Source: Scalesia atractyloides
Taxonomy: Eukaryota > Streptophyta > Magnoliopsida > Asterales > Asteraceae
Length of the DNA: 64,000 nt
Reading direction: 5' to 3'
Assembly (NCBI GenBank): GCA_947069175.1
Contig: CAMTDV010000015.1
Span: 22,956,249-23,020,248 of the forward strand
Shown here: in pieces, positions 10,656 to 22,610 of the stretch
How the letters are laid out: every line of letters starts with the position of its first letter
Position numbering within the stretch: the first letter of the stretch is position 1
Program-made: the position numbers and the translations under genes
The notes under the pieces: model-generated
Told to the model about the DNA's origin: nothing
The model's database searches: none
Seen by the model: only the letters and a program-made list of their open reading frames with translations

Positions 10656-11030
10656 GGTTCAAATGAGAACCACCACTAGTTGCGAAACCCGTGAGAACTA
10701 CATCATCCAAAAGGGTTTTCTGGAAAAAAAAAAATTCTCAAAATTCGTAAAAATAATCACTTGTTTCGACACAAAAAAATATTGAAAAAAAATATGTCGC
10801 ATACCCACATTTACATGAGGCGTAAAAAATATTTATCTTCTTCCAAAATTTACGTGTGCCGTAAAAAAACTTGCATCAGTCAAAACTACTGACTCGGCAT
10901 TTTTTTTACTTTTTTTACAAAATATGTTTATAATTTTTTTCATCTACGTTTGTGTAAAAAAAATTTTGACCCAACTCGCGCCGGAACAAAACGTTCTCGC
11001 GGTTCTCGCAACTCAAGGTGGTTCTCATTT
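10656..11030. mobile_element. MITE with GAGAACCACC inverted ends
   Basis: The left end GGTTCAAATGAGAACCACC, followed by GTTGCGAAACCCGTGAGAAC, is matched in reverse complement by GTTCTCGCGGTTCTCGC, then AAGGTGGTTCTCATTTT, at the right. About 375 bp with no coding region, and bordered by TA-rich DNA. Its ends resemble those of the 125-1350 element. Confidence 0.75.
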
Positions 11031-12329
11031 TATATATGCATACACAGGGCTAAGGTAAAATGAAAACTGATGTAGCAAGTGATAGATAACGAAGAGCAAA
11101 TCATGTTGATTCTACGAATACCCGTGATGTGTTGGATATTAGTGAATGGATATTTAGTAAATTATAATTTAATGGAATTATAATTATTCATAAACTCGGA
11201 TTAAAGACTAAACTCTTAAGTAGAGTTTTAATGTCTTTTAATTTGGGTCTTTATGTCTCAAATTAAATATCTAATTAAGTGTGTAATTAAGTGAGATTTT
11301 TCACTAATCCTCAAATCTTGTATAATAGTGGCTATGTGCCTCATTTGAGAAAATGAAGATATTAGAAAAATACAAGAGAAGATACAAGAAAATTACATGA
11401 ATATATGGAGAGTTATTGTAAAGAAGAAATACTTGAAGACCCATGTGTTGGGTACTTAAAAAGATATGTTTTCTCTATTTGATTTTACCACCATCACATC
11501 CTTATTTGTTCCATAAGTTCAAACACTACAATTATCTGGTGTAACCTCGGGCGCGTGGCCATCTTCGGCAGTAGAGACTGCTTTCGCTGTTGTACCCTGG
11601 GAGACAGACGCGTCGTCTTTGGTAGAGGCGCGGAATCTGTTTTAAGGGAAGCGTGTTGAACATGTGCCTCAACCAAAATCATCAACGTTTTAGTGTACTC
11701 TTTGTTGCAGTCGAGGAGTATTTTCAAGACTCAAGATGACGAATACTCGAGTCTAGGATGCTATCAAGTGCACGTGAGGGACCCACCAGAAATGCGACTT
11801 GAATCAAGATTGGTATATATAATTATATTTTATATTGCAACCGGTATTGTACTATGATATTTTCTATAAATAACGAGAGTCTCGTTATTATATATTTTGT
11901 AATTATTATATTTTATTAAAAGTGAACTAGTTCCTACATGATGTTCTTCCCCAATCCCCAAAAATTCAAACCAAATGGCAAGGAATTTGAAGTGAAGATG
12001 GTTATGTCTCAAAATTCAAGTCTACCTCATAGAATTACATTAGCAACATATAAATAACAACCGAAATTCAAAATTGGCCATAAAAAGGCCATGAGCCAAA
12101 CACAAGCTCAAAAAGAAAATACATAAAACATGGAAAAAATATAAAATTGCCCGAAACTCCCACTAGAATGCGTTTTTTGGACCGAAACTTGAGCAAGGCC
12201 CTTTTGGGTCATTGCCACGACGTGCTCCTCGCTTCAAGCTTCGATTTGACTGGTCGAACACCTAAAACGGAGACCCATAATCAAAGTTATGCACGTTTCT
12301 ACACTTGGGCCTGCATCAAAAACTTTTAC
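11031..12329. other. Intergenic DNA, no recognised gene
   Basis: AT-rich with a more GC-rich patch at 11540-11680 that has a short minus-strand open frame without recognisable domains. Another odd patch at 12150-12250 is also unmatched. Possibly old LTR sequence. Confidence 0.4.
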
Positions 12330-12648
12330 GAGTTGTGAGAATTTAGAGAACTCGGCCTTAAGAAAGATTTTTTCAAACTTTTTTACCAAAAACAAAAAAA
12401 ATATCAAATTTTCCAAAAAAAACTTATACTAGTTTTTTTTTTCATTTACGGCAGCCATAAATGCTGTGAAACGTGATGTCATGCTTATGTTATCAGCTTT
12501 TTACAACTGCTGTAAGAGGCCTACAAACATCACTTCGATTTTTTTTCTATTTTTTTATGGCAGTCTTTTAAACAATTTCTTCTAGGGTGTGAAAAAATGG
12601 GGGCAAAACTCACACAGAAAAGCCAAGTTCTCTAAGTTCTCACAACTC
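12330..12648. mobile_element. MITE with AGTTGTGAGAA inverted ends
   Basis: Left AGTTGTGAGAATTTAGAGAA, then CTCGGC; right GCCAAGTTCTCTAAG, then TTCTCACAACTC, its reverse complement with few mismatches. About 320 bp, no coding. Confidence 0.7.
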
Positions 12649-13967
12649 AATATAGTTTTCCTTGTATCTTGATCCTATATATATAAAGCGGTAAGTTTCA
12701 CTCGTTCGGTGCCGTGGAGAAATTCCATACTATAAGAAAAAGTTATTTATTACGAACAATATATTAGATTTAATTGCACATATGATACATGTGACAAAAA
12801 GGTAGAAGTATAAAAAGTTGTGATACGTCTAAAACACATTTATACACGTTTTACATACAAATATATTACTTTGAGTTTTATGTGATAAAATTGTTAACAA
12901 ACTTATATTACAATCAGTTTCTTCTAATAAATTTCATCTCACGTTTGGTGAGTAAGAAAAAGAAATACTCACTTTAAGAAATGGAAGTAAAAAATATTTC
13001 ATCGCGTATTATAAAATTACCAGTGCCAAAAGATGTACAAATTGCTGATACAATAAAATAAATGTCATTAAAAAAAATATTTCCCGACCCAAGCTTTCCA
13101 ACTAATGAACGAATGCAACATGCCTATGTGTTCAATTTGAGGTCTTTAAAATTACACAGAATATAAAGTTTAACAATTCTAAAACCTTTGTTTAGAAAGC
13201 GAAAGAAGTAATGGGGGACATCTCGATTTTAAATATACTCGAGTTATCTATTAAAAACCGTTTATTGATTAATTTTTTAAACTTAGAATACCATTTTATA
13301 ATAATGATGTTCTAAACGCCCTAAAGATTAAAATGATAGAAATGTGGTGTAAAAAGGTCAATAATAATATTGAATGGTAGCACCTTTGCTTTGGTATGAA
13401 ACAATAAAAAGAAAGACGGGTTCACGGAGCCTCCTAGAGTTTAACACTTGTTTCATCGGTGACATATGATCCCCATACAAGCAAAGTTACAAAATAAGTG
13501 GACCACAACTCCTTATTAATCATTTTTATATACCCAAAATAACACTTTACGGAAACGTGTAAAGATAAATCGATAACATTTTTAACAAAAACTTAGTGTT
13601 GTAAATTTGGATTGGCGCTCGGTTAGTGCGTTGCTTACCATTATCTATGTTAGTGTATGATTAGAACACACTTGCCATTTTTTAAACTATTTGAATCATT
13701 CGGCCAAACACCTTATCAACAGCATGTCCATACACAACCTTATGAAATTTAAACTATCCACCTACGTAATAAAGAGAAACCACCTTACCACTAGGATATC
13801 CTTAAAAACACACTTGCATACTGATTTGCTAATGTTTGTTATTATATTACTAGTTTATAGTCCCGTGTGTTACATGGGTTGAATGATAAAATTGATTGTA
13901 TTCGAAGTACAAAATAATTACAAAATTTGAACTATTCTTGATATTGCACATGTTAGATATAAATTTT
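12649..13967. other. AT-rich intergenic DNA
   Basis: No gene, RNA or element with defined ends recognised. Confidence 0.5.
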
Positions 13968-14934
13968 GGGGTGAATTGCATATTTCCCCTTAAAAAACAT
14001 CTTAATTGCATATTTACCCAATCTAAAATTTGAATTGCATATATCCCCTTCTATAACTAATTAAATTGCAAATTTACCCATTTTGTATTATTTTATTTAA
14101 AATGAATTATATAATGGCTATTTGACCCTTAATTTTACTAAAACTTAAAAATTGCATATTTACCTATTTTAACTAGGGTTTGTGTCTTTTTCTTTGTTAT
14201 GTTTCGCTAGTTAGTTTTTTTCCGTTTCTTTCGTCTTTACATGGTTCTCTTTTTTGCGTTTTTCATTATTGTCCGTCTATCACTAACTAGAGTAAGAATC
14301 ATAAATAATACGAGCCATAATCATCTAAATTAACACGTTCTGTTATTGTTCCGTTATTGAGGCGTTCCTTTTTTTTACCGGTTTTAAGGCAATATATTTT
14401 CATCATGTTTCACCTGTTCCATTTTTATTCAATAACTGTAACCATTATCAGTAGTAGACTTTCCATCTTTATTAACCATAGGATTCTTATTGACTTTCAA
14501 TGGTAATTGTTAAACCTACTGTACAACAATGGAAACTATTGACTTTCAATGCCCAAATCTTCAATCACCGTCTACATTTGAACTGCAAAGGTCAAAGTCT
14601 CTCAGGAGGTCTGAGCTTTTAAGTACCATTGCCAAAACCAAATATATATCAACATAAAGCCATAATTGTTCATTATTGTGTTAATTGTTCATTATTGTGT
14701 TTGGGCTATACTTACTGTTTGACAACGAGACAGAAAGAAGCTCAAGTAGAACATGAGAAATTGAAGAGTCTCAGTAGTTTTGAGTGTTTTAAACCTGAAA
14801 TTCTGATATAGATTATTTAATTTTGAAAGGATAAAATAGACATTTTAATAGAAAGGGGGAAATATGTAATTTTAATTTAGACTTAGGGAAATATGCAATT
14901 AAGAGTCTTTTTAAGAGGAAATATGCAATTATCC
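13968..14934. mobile_element. TIR element with AATTGCATATTTCC subterminal repeats
   Basis: The left end GGTGAATTGCATATTTCCCC and the right end GGAAATATGCAATTATCC are inverted copies. The word AATTGCATATTTMCC recurs at least three times near the left and, inverted, three times near the right. Flanks ATAAATTTT and TTGAATTTT agree at 7 of 9 bases, suggesting a decayed 9-bp duplication as made by Mutator-like elements. About 970 bp, no transposase. Confidence 0.6.
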
Positions 14935-15036
14935 TTGAATTTTGATACAAACACATATTACCTAACATTACTCGCTATAGATGGCGCATTTAAGCAAATG
15001 CTTTATATTTATTTGTTACTTTAGCAATAATAATTA

Positions 15037-15076
<40 letters not shown>

Positions 15077-16289
15077 GCTATGATACGTGAAGAATGTGAA
15101 GTAAATTTTTAAATCTCATTTTTATCTTGGGCATGAAACGAAGTAGAAAAGGTGATGAACACATAAAGGTTTCTTTAAAATTTTGGGATGATAATGAGAA
15201 TTCTCTTAAATCTTAATTGAGATGGAGTTGGTGGCGATGAAGATAGATTGTGGTAGGTATATCTAATTGTAATAAACGATTTCAAATATGTCATATAATA
15301 TTATCTTTTTCAATTCATTAATAAAACTATTATCTATCAATTAAATTTTATTTGAGTTAATAGATTTAATAGATAAATTCATCAATTTAGTTGAAACAAT
15401 CATTTCACTTCATTATTTTTAATATATAAACTCAAAATCGAGTGTTATTATTTTACATATTTTTTGTGGTGTTGATTTAAATATTAATGCATATAATTAA
15501 AAAATATCATTTTTAATAACGTAATACCATGTTAATTTCTTAGATAATAACAATTATTTTTTTCAAAGGTAAATATATCATTTAATTATATTTGTAAACA
15601 GATAAAGTAAATCAAACCATATGCTTATCCATTTTAAGAAATAATAGAATCATAGATAATTTATATATTATTTAATCATAAATTAGAATTGGATATTAAT
15701 GAATTAATAATGTCATTAATAAATTGAAGGAGAAAATGTCATGTGATACTATTAGGATTCTTTTATTAGAATTAGATATTCATATTTTTATTTATTTGTT
15801 ATTATATGTTTAGAAATATTAGATTATTACATATTTATTAATATTATTACTAAATTGATGGAGAAAATCCCATGTGGTATTAGATGAATTCATTTATCAT
15901 AATTAGATCATAATTAGATTACATGTGACATTAGAAAGACTCTTTTATTATAACTAGATTAGATTAGATTATTGGCTATTAATACAACCATATCCCAGCA
16001 CAACTCCAAAGTATGGTTAAATACTTAAATGGATTTGTTAGAATGATTTTAAGATCAGATTAGTTAATTAGTTTATAAATTCACAAAATATATTTACTAC
16101 TACAGTAAACAAAATAGTTACCAAGAGGCCATTGGCATAATCGTGTTGGTAAATTCCAGTCAATCAAACGGTGATAGTTTAAACCCTATTTTGAATATAT
16201 TTAGACGGAGTTTAGGTGTTGTAAATTTATGTCTATTGCTCTTTTATAAAAAGTAGGGGTTTTTCTTTTCCTGATTAGCAAAGCTTAGT
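14935..16289. other. AT-rich intergenic DNA with (TA)n
   Basis: Contains a TA microsatellite at about 15040-15073. No gene recognised. Very AT-rich with many TTAATAAT words. Confidence 0.5.
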
Positions 16290-16575
16290 CATACCTTACA
16301 TTATACAAAAAATTTTTGAACGGAACCTTACATTATACAAATTTTTTTGAACGGAAAATTTGGATCGTTGAAGCAACAACAGGAGAATCATCGTACCATC
16401 CGCAGAGTCACCCGATTATATCCATCTCCACTAGCCAATATGTTTATACACCATTTATGAGGAAACCTAATAAATTTGGGAAAACCCCCTTGTGAGAATA
16501 GAACGCATGACCAACTGATAATAAGCCTTATCTCACCCCAAGATACCACTAAGTTGTAATGCCATGAGCACATTA
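16290..16575 (-). mobile_element. SINE-like retroposon
   Basis: On the minus strand it begins near 16575 with CATGGCATTACAACTTAGTG (A-box-like TTAGTGGTAT follows) and has CATGCGTTCTATTCTCAC (B-box-like) about 40 bases later. It ends in CCGTTCAAAAAAATTTG, an A-rich tail typical of plant SINEs. The tail region is duplicated as a 34-bp tandem. About 280 bp. Confidence 0.5.
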
Positions 16576-16740
16576 CACCAATTAATTAAATAACTTCCTT
16601 TGCCTAGAAGACCTCTCATTTAACATGCATGAGTCATTACTAAGTAAGCTACCTCACATAGACTATAGTTACATAACTTAAAATTATTTATGTTAGAAAG
16701 TAAATATGATAGTTATTATCTCACTGATATATGTTTTACT

Positions 16741-16861
16741 GAGTTACTGTTTTTATAATTTTTTTAATTCCGTCTTTATAGGACTTGAACCTAAGACCTC
16801 CCTCTCACAAATCCAGATGCTTAAAAGTTTTGACTTTACTAATGAACTACCACCTCATGGA
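16741..16861 (-). mobile_element. Short SINE-like unit
   Basis: The minus strand reads GAGGTGGTAGTTCATTAG (A-box-like), then GGTCTTAGGTTCAAGTCC (B-box-like), then an A-rich tail AATTAAAAAAATTAT. About 120 bp. No target duplication identified. Confidence 0.5.
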
Positions 16862-17075
16862 TTATTGATTTAATGATCTATATAAATAAAGTGTTAAAAC
16901 TTAACAATCTTATTATGGGTTTCCAAACGTGTAATTTATCACTTGGGTTAAATGAATTAATAAAAAATAATAATTACATTGTGACATATTAGCAAATTTT
17001 TGCTGACATAAATACGCTAAATCTTTGTCCTTAAAAGATATGGTGTGATAGTAATGTGTCTTATCTTTATTCAAA

Positions 17076-17197
17076 GGGTAGAGAACTCAAATCTTAAATG
17101 GTATATGTATAAAAGTATTTAAGAGTATCTTAATTAGGGTAGAGAACTCAAATCTTAAATGGTATATGTATAAAAGTATTTAAGAGTATCTTAATTT
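17076..17197. repeat. 61-bp exact tandem duplication
   Basis: GGGTAGAGAACTCAAATCTT and the following 41 bases occur at 17076 and again at 17137, with no difference I can see until the last base. Confidence 0.9.
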
Positions 17198-17345
17198 GCA
17201 GTTAAAAAAATACACTAAATACTTTACTATTATTATTATTATTATAGTATTAGCATTCATTAGTACTAGTATTACTAATTAAATAATAAATTTTGAATTT
17301 CTACATAAAGATAAATGAGTTGATTAAATAAGTTCTTAAAATTTT

Positions 17346-17583
17346 GAGTAAATTGTCAAAATGGTCTATGAGGTTTGGTCATTTTGGCATTTTAGTCAAA
17401 AACTCAAACCTTTTGAATTTAGGACCAAAAAAACTGAATGTTAACTGAAAAATCTGACTAGATTTTGATTTTGGATGAAAGTGGCAACAAAATTGAAACC
17501 ACAGAGACGCAGATTCAAAAGGTTTGTGTTTTGGACGAAAGTGGCAGTGACTAAGCCTTAGGGATCATTTTGGCAGTTTACTC
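17346..17583. mobile_element. MITE, 238 bp, with 9-bp target duplication
   Basis: Ends GAGTAAATTGTCAAAATGG and TCATTTTGGCAGTTTACTC are inverted repeats. The perfect direct repeat TAAAATTTT flanks it at 17337-17345 and 17584-17592. A 9-bp duplication indicates a Mutator-like element. The interior has no coding region. Confidence 0.85.
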
Positions 17584-17592
17584 TAAAATTTT

Positions 17593-17877
17593 GCTATGTT
17601 CAAATCTTGATTGGTTGATAAATCTTATAATTTGTTTATACAAACATATTCACCTAATGGTTTGAAGAAGTGTGAATGTATGTGAATAAGGATTAACTAA
17701 ACACGTTTTAAAAAACAACCAAAGACGGTGAGAATAAATTTGAACACCTAAGGGTTCGAAGGGGTGTGAATGTGTGTTAATGTATGTGAATGAGGATTAC
17801 TAAACACGTGTTAAAAAATCCCATGGCATTATAGCCTGATGGCATTTTGAGGGTGGGAATGAGGATTACATTTACCT
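17593..17877. other. Short repeated units flanking gypsy fragment
   Basis: Two related blocks (about 17653-17712 and 17755-17815) share GTGTGAATGT, ATGTGAATRAGGATTA and CTAAACACG. They look like part of a MITE broken by the gypsy fragment, because TGGCATT words also flank it on the far side (20868-20930). Confidence 0.4.
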
Positions 17878-18558
17878 TTGATTGAATTCTCAAACAATAA
17901 TAACTACCACTCTAATATTCAAATGGTACCATTCGAAGTATTGTATGGTCATAAATGTCGTTCGCCTATTTGTTGGCACGAGATCAGCGAGGCACAGATT
18001 ACCGTTCTCGAGCTCATCCAAGAGACGATGGACAAAATTCTACAAACTCGTGGCAATCTACTCAAGGCAAGAAGTCGACAAAAGAGTTACGCCGACAAGA
18101 GACGCAAACCATTGGAATTCAATGTTGGTGATCCCGTACTTCTCAAGGTATCCCCTTGGAAGGGAGTCGTCCGTTTTAGTAAGAAAGACAAACTCGCTCC
18201 TCATTTTGTAGGTCCTTTCAAGATTCTCGAGAGAATTGTCAAATTGGCCTATCAACTTGACTTGCCTCAAGAACTTAACAACGTTCATCCAACGTTCCAT
18301 ATCTCTAATCTCAAGAAGTGCTTAGCTGATGAAGGACTTTAAATTCCACTCGACGAAGTACGCATCCATGAGTCTATGCACTTCATCGAGAAACCGATGG
18401 AAATCATGGACCGCGAAGTCAAGCAACTCCGACGTAGTCGTACTACAATCATCAAGGTACGTTGGGAAGGAAAACGTGGTGTGGAATTCACTTTGGAACA
18501 TGAAGACGACATGAAGAACAAGTACCCGCATCTTTCCCCGAGTCCTCCTCCTGAATAA
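17878..18558 (+). pseudogene. Ty3/gypsy integrase C-terminus and chromodomain-like end (relic)
   Basis: Encodes the end of a chromovirus pol: IQMVPFEVLYGHKCRSP (integrase core end), QKSYADKRRKPLEFNVGD, LLKVSPWKGV, VGPFKILERI, HPTFHISNLKKCL, then HESMHFIEKPMEIMD and IIKVRWEGKRGVEFTLE, ending at TGA 18556-18558 after SPSPPPE. A TAA at 18340-18342 breaks the frame in the chromodomain-like part; reading resumes in the same frame. Everything upstream (gag, protease, RT, RNase H) is missing. Close to the protein of the 46628 element, hence same clade (Tekay-like by recall). Confidence 0.85.
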
Positions 18559-20867
18559 ATTTCAGGATGAAATTTCCTTGTTTATTCAATGGAAATTCGC
18601 GTTTTAATTATACTTGTTTATTCAATGGAAATTCGCGTTTTAGTTATACTTGTTTATTCATACATGCAAAATACCTAATCAATCACGAAATTGGCGCTTT
18701 ATATGAAACTGAGACATACTTTATGTATACATTATCATTGGAATGTCATTCATACATACTCACACATTATACATACTTATATATATACATTAAATGCATA
18801 AAAACATGTTAAAACATAAGTTTATAACTCAAAATATCAACATAAGCAAGTTCAGGGACTAAAAACGAATAAAATGCAACAACTTTGGGAAACCCCACCC
18901 TCGTGTCTCGCGACGGATAGGTAACCCTTGTGTCGCGCGACGCGAGACCATTGTTTACATAGCAACTTCGTTTCAACTCTGGATTTCACCTTTTTGCAAC
19001 CATTTTCACCTACTAACTCCCATCTACTTCATTAAAACATTAAACCCTAATCCTCAACTATAAAACCAAGCCCCCCACCACTCCATTTCACTTTCGACAC
19101 TCTCCATTCACTCTCTAAACTCTCTCAAACTTCCAAAAGTTGCAACTTTGGGTAGATAAGTTCTAAGTGCAAAAGTGAGCTTTCAACTCACTTTCTTCAT
19201 TATTTCTTCTTGTTTTCTTGCTTCCCCTTCTTTCGGATAACCTCTAGGAGCGTTTCCACAAGTTTACCACGATAAACTAAGTTGGAAAATCATCATTTTT
19301 AGGTCCAAAGTTATATTAAATTTTTGTATTGATTAAGCTTTTCAAACAATGTCCATCTTGCTACATCTCTTAGAGCATCTTCAAGTTGCCAACAATTCCC
19401 TTTATGGGATAGGTTTTAATTGATGTTTGTTCTAGAAATGATAGCTCTTTTAGTTTGTATTATATATCATTTTTTTGCTTTCTTGTTGTCTTGAATTGTT
19501 ATAGAACGGCTTTATATCTGATACCATCTAAGTCAACAAGTAGCTTTCAAGTAAACAAAGTGGACAGACTACACCAAGTCTCCAACCATTATCATGTTGG
19601 AAGCACTCGTCTAGTAAAACCCACTTGGTTTCTTGGTTAATTAGATTAGTTAATTACTTTCTTGTACTTATGTTCATGACCATCCAAATCATCCATGTGA
19701 TGATTTGTGCATTGGTGAACTAAAGGGTTAAAGGAATAATCCTACCCATGCATGACAATTATGACTTAACAATACATGACCATATACTAGACTATCATAT
19801 GGATATATATATATATATAACGTATATATACATACTATCTAATCCAAAACCAAACCATGATACTAACCAAATAATGGTTAAACGTTGTGGTAAGGTGAAA
19901 CTTATCTTAGTTTTCGCCTCCTTATTTTGGGCATCCAATGAGTATAAGATTCATGAAGAACACTAACAAAAATGGTGTCCAAATGAGTATCTAAAACAAG
20001 GCACATTTTATGTTTTTTCATACTTAAAGTCCCAAATGCATTACTATCTTCAAACTCCCAAGAACTTAGACACCTTTGTTTATCCTTTTAGGATAACTTG
20101 GTGAACTCCATCCATCTGAAATCAACACACTCGCTTTTGTAGATTTAACATCACAAACCGTGAGTATACTTGACCCTCTTTTCATTTAAACCACTTTTGG
20201 GTGTAACTTGTATAACTTATTAAACTCACGAACCACACACGATCAATCTTATGCAAACAATCCGTTAAACATGCTACTCGTTATATTTTATGTTTATACA
20301 ACTAGAATAAACTTCATGCAACCTATTTTCCATTAACTTTACAAGCCTACCTTAACATGTATAGCGCTATAGGAGTAGCACACCACCCGTTTTGGGGTCA
20401 TTGTTAAGTATTCTATCATAATGGTCTTGTTTACTTCGGTGACGAGATTACGCTAGTGGACACTTTGGTTTGGCCTATAGTTTTTGCATGTTAGTATGAA
20501 ATATAACTTAGTATACAAATTACAATGTTGGATTTGAGACTTTTATACGTATATTATGTAAACCAAACTTGTATACTCACCGGCCATTTTGTGTTGACAA
20601 ATACTTTAAAACATGTTGCAGAAATTTAGTGTTGAGGCTCGAGAAATCTACTTAGGGCGGACTAGAAATGCACCCAAATTTTTGCTTATCTAATGTTTTA
20701 CTTGTTTGGTTATGTTAGATTAAATGATTTATTTCCTTTTAAAAAAAATGTACTTTGAAGGAAATGAAAGTTGTTTATTAAATTATTGTCACTTTAGTTC
20801 GTCATGACGGTTTGAACGATCTCGTTCGTCTCACTCTGATATTTCCGTCATTGGTTGGGGTGTGACA
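18559..20867 (+). mobile_element. 3' LTR of truncated gypsy element
   Basis: Non-coding DNA from the pol stop to the LTR-type end GGTTGGGGTGTGACA at 20867. Promoter layout: CpG-rich palindromic patch GTGTCTCGCGACGG and GTCGCGCGACGCGAGAC (18896-18952), TATA CTATAAAA at 19058, then TCCATTCACTCTCTAAACTC leader. Left LTR boundary uncertain; I saw no clear polypurine tract. Inverted homology to 30660-32700 (shared GTATAGCGCTATAGGAGTA-like words) shows a second copy on the other strand. Confidence 0.65.
19058..19065 (+). promoter_or_regulatory. TATA box of gypsy LTR
   Basis: CTATAAAA about 105 bases after the GTCGCGCGACGCGAGAC patch. Confidence 0.55.
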
Positions 20868-21289
20868 TGCCATGTGGCATTAATTGGACGGAGGTTAGAT
20901 GAGAGAATGCCATTTGGCATTAGATGTAATCCTATATAAGTATTAGATTATTTAACATAACTGGCAAAAAAACTGACTGAAGATCAAATATAACGGTTAT
21001 AGAATGTAACAAGTCTATGATTGAAAATATTAATTAAATATAGGGGGTTCTATTGGCACACTTTGACTTATTCTATACGGATCATAGAGGAATATATGGT
21101 CTGTATAGGTTAGGGTTTTAGAACATGAAAGACTGACAGGGTCAGCCTTTGTCTTTGTCTGACGACTGGTCTAATACGGATCGTATAAGCTATACGATCC
21201 GTATTGTATTCCAATTTTTTAGAGGTTAAAGTTTGGTGTTTTGGGTGTGGTTATTGGTGTTTATTTTTTGTTTTTATATGTTTTATAAT
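20868..21289. other. Intergenic DNA with long perfect palindrome
   Basis: No gene. Includes TGGCATT-rich MITE debris near 20868-20930 and the perfect palindrome at 21173-21205. Confidence 0.45.
21173..21205. repeat. Perfect inverted repeat, 15-bp arms
   Basis: AATACGGATCGTATA, spacer AGC, TATACGATCCGTATT. Related to the ATACGGGTCGTAT palindrome at 34031-34061. Confidence 0.9.
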
Positions 21290-21600
21290 GTATTTTACAT
21301 TTTTATCGTATTGATACTTGTTATATCGTATCGTAACGTATCTTATTTTATTGTAATATATCGTATTTGTATTTTGTATGATAATTTATCGCTTTGTATC
21401 GTATCGTGACATAGTCTATTATATCTTATCGTATTTTGTATTTGTATTTTGTGTTATATTTTTATCGTGACGTGTCTTATTATGTCGTATTGTATTGTGA
21501 GGTAACGTATTTTATCGTAACATATGGTATTTTATCGTAACATATTGTATCGTATCGTGTTTTGTCGTATCGTATTGTGACGCGTCATAACCGTATTATA
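21290..21600. repeat. Degenerate TATCGTA repeat tract
   Basis: About 300 bases made of variants of TATCGTA, TTATCGTAACG and TATTTTGTAT, with no constant period. Looks like a decayed simple-sequence or minisatellite array. Confidence 0.7.
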
Positions 21601-22610
21601 CCTTATACAAAACCAACCATCGGATCTAAACATTTTAAATAAACATCACAAATATAAGCAAATTGAAACTGCAAATTTAACGATATAATAACTTTGTTTA
21701 TACATGACACAATTCAAAATACATAAAATTCAAAACAAAAAAAAGGATAACAAACTATCCTAAAGCATCTGATTCGCATCCTAAGGATCCTGAGTGGCGC
21801 CTTTTGGCCCAGATCCTGAGTGGTGCGCACCTTCGTGGTGGCAACGTTGGCATCAGTAGGGGCTCCGACAACTATACCGAGCCGCCTGAATATCGCCCGC
21901 AACAAAAGGGCCTCAGTACAAGCATGGTGAGCGTCAATCTGCGCCTGTAACCATTGAGATGTGGACTTCACTCCTAACTCAAGGATAAGGTTTCTTCAAG
22001 GAAAGAAGATTGGTAACGATCACCAAGGTAAGGAAATCACCCCTGGCTCATTGGTGAAGTCTTTGTAAGAAGGAGAGGAACGGAGCTAATCGTCAAGGTA
22101 AGGGAATCACTCATATCTTCATGATTATACTTCCATTTTTGGGAGTGACGTTTTGAGATCGTACACATAAGTAGTGTGGTAAAATATACGAAAGGATAGG
22201 AATGATATGTATGCATTCATGGTGAAAATAATTTGAATTTGAAAGGGAGAAAGGTTGTATTATGGTATGCATAAAAATTTGATACTGGTATAGGAGAGGT
22301 TTGATTAAAACTTGGATTGTTCTGGAACGTAACTTAGACTAAACCAAAGTCACCGAAAATCCTTTTGAGTTTGGGTTACATGCTTTGGCATAATAGGTAG
22401 AATACTCTCTTCGAAATTTCGGTTAACCGTATTCACCCTTCCGGTTACTACGTGCCACTAGTCAATCAAATATTCGAGACTTTAGCGAGATTGAAAATCG
22501 AGGAGTGGGACTAGTTATCAAGATGTGGGTTTAACCCCTAACTTAACAACGTCGTACCCTAAGTGTGGTTAGTACCTACCGAATGAGATAAGGAAATAAA
22601 TTCCTGACTC
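21601..22610. mobile_element. Gypsy leader-like remnant
   Basis: No intact gene. The 22431-22450 part (CACCCTTCCGGTTACTACGT) matches the leader of the complete gypsy element near 54372 (CCCTTCCAGTTACTACATG). A minus-strand open frame at 21714-21971 lacks recognisable domains. The stretch ends abruptly where the Athila-like LTR begins at 22611. Confidence 0.4.

Noticed and set aside
9932..10785. Lys/Phe/Ile-rich open frames on both strands
   Set aside because: Products of A/T homopolymer runs in palindromic elements.
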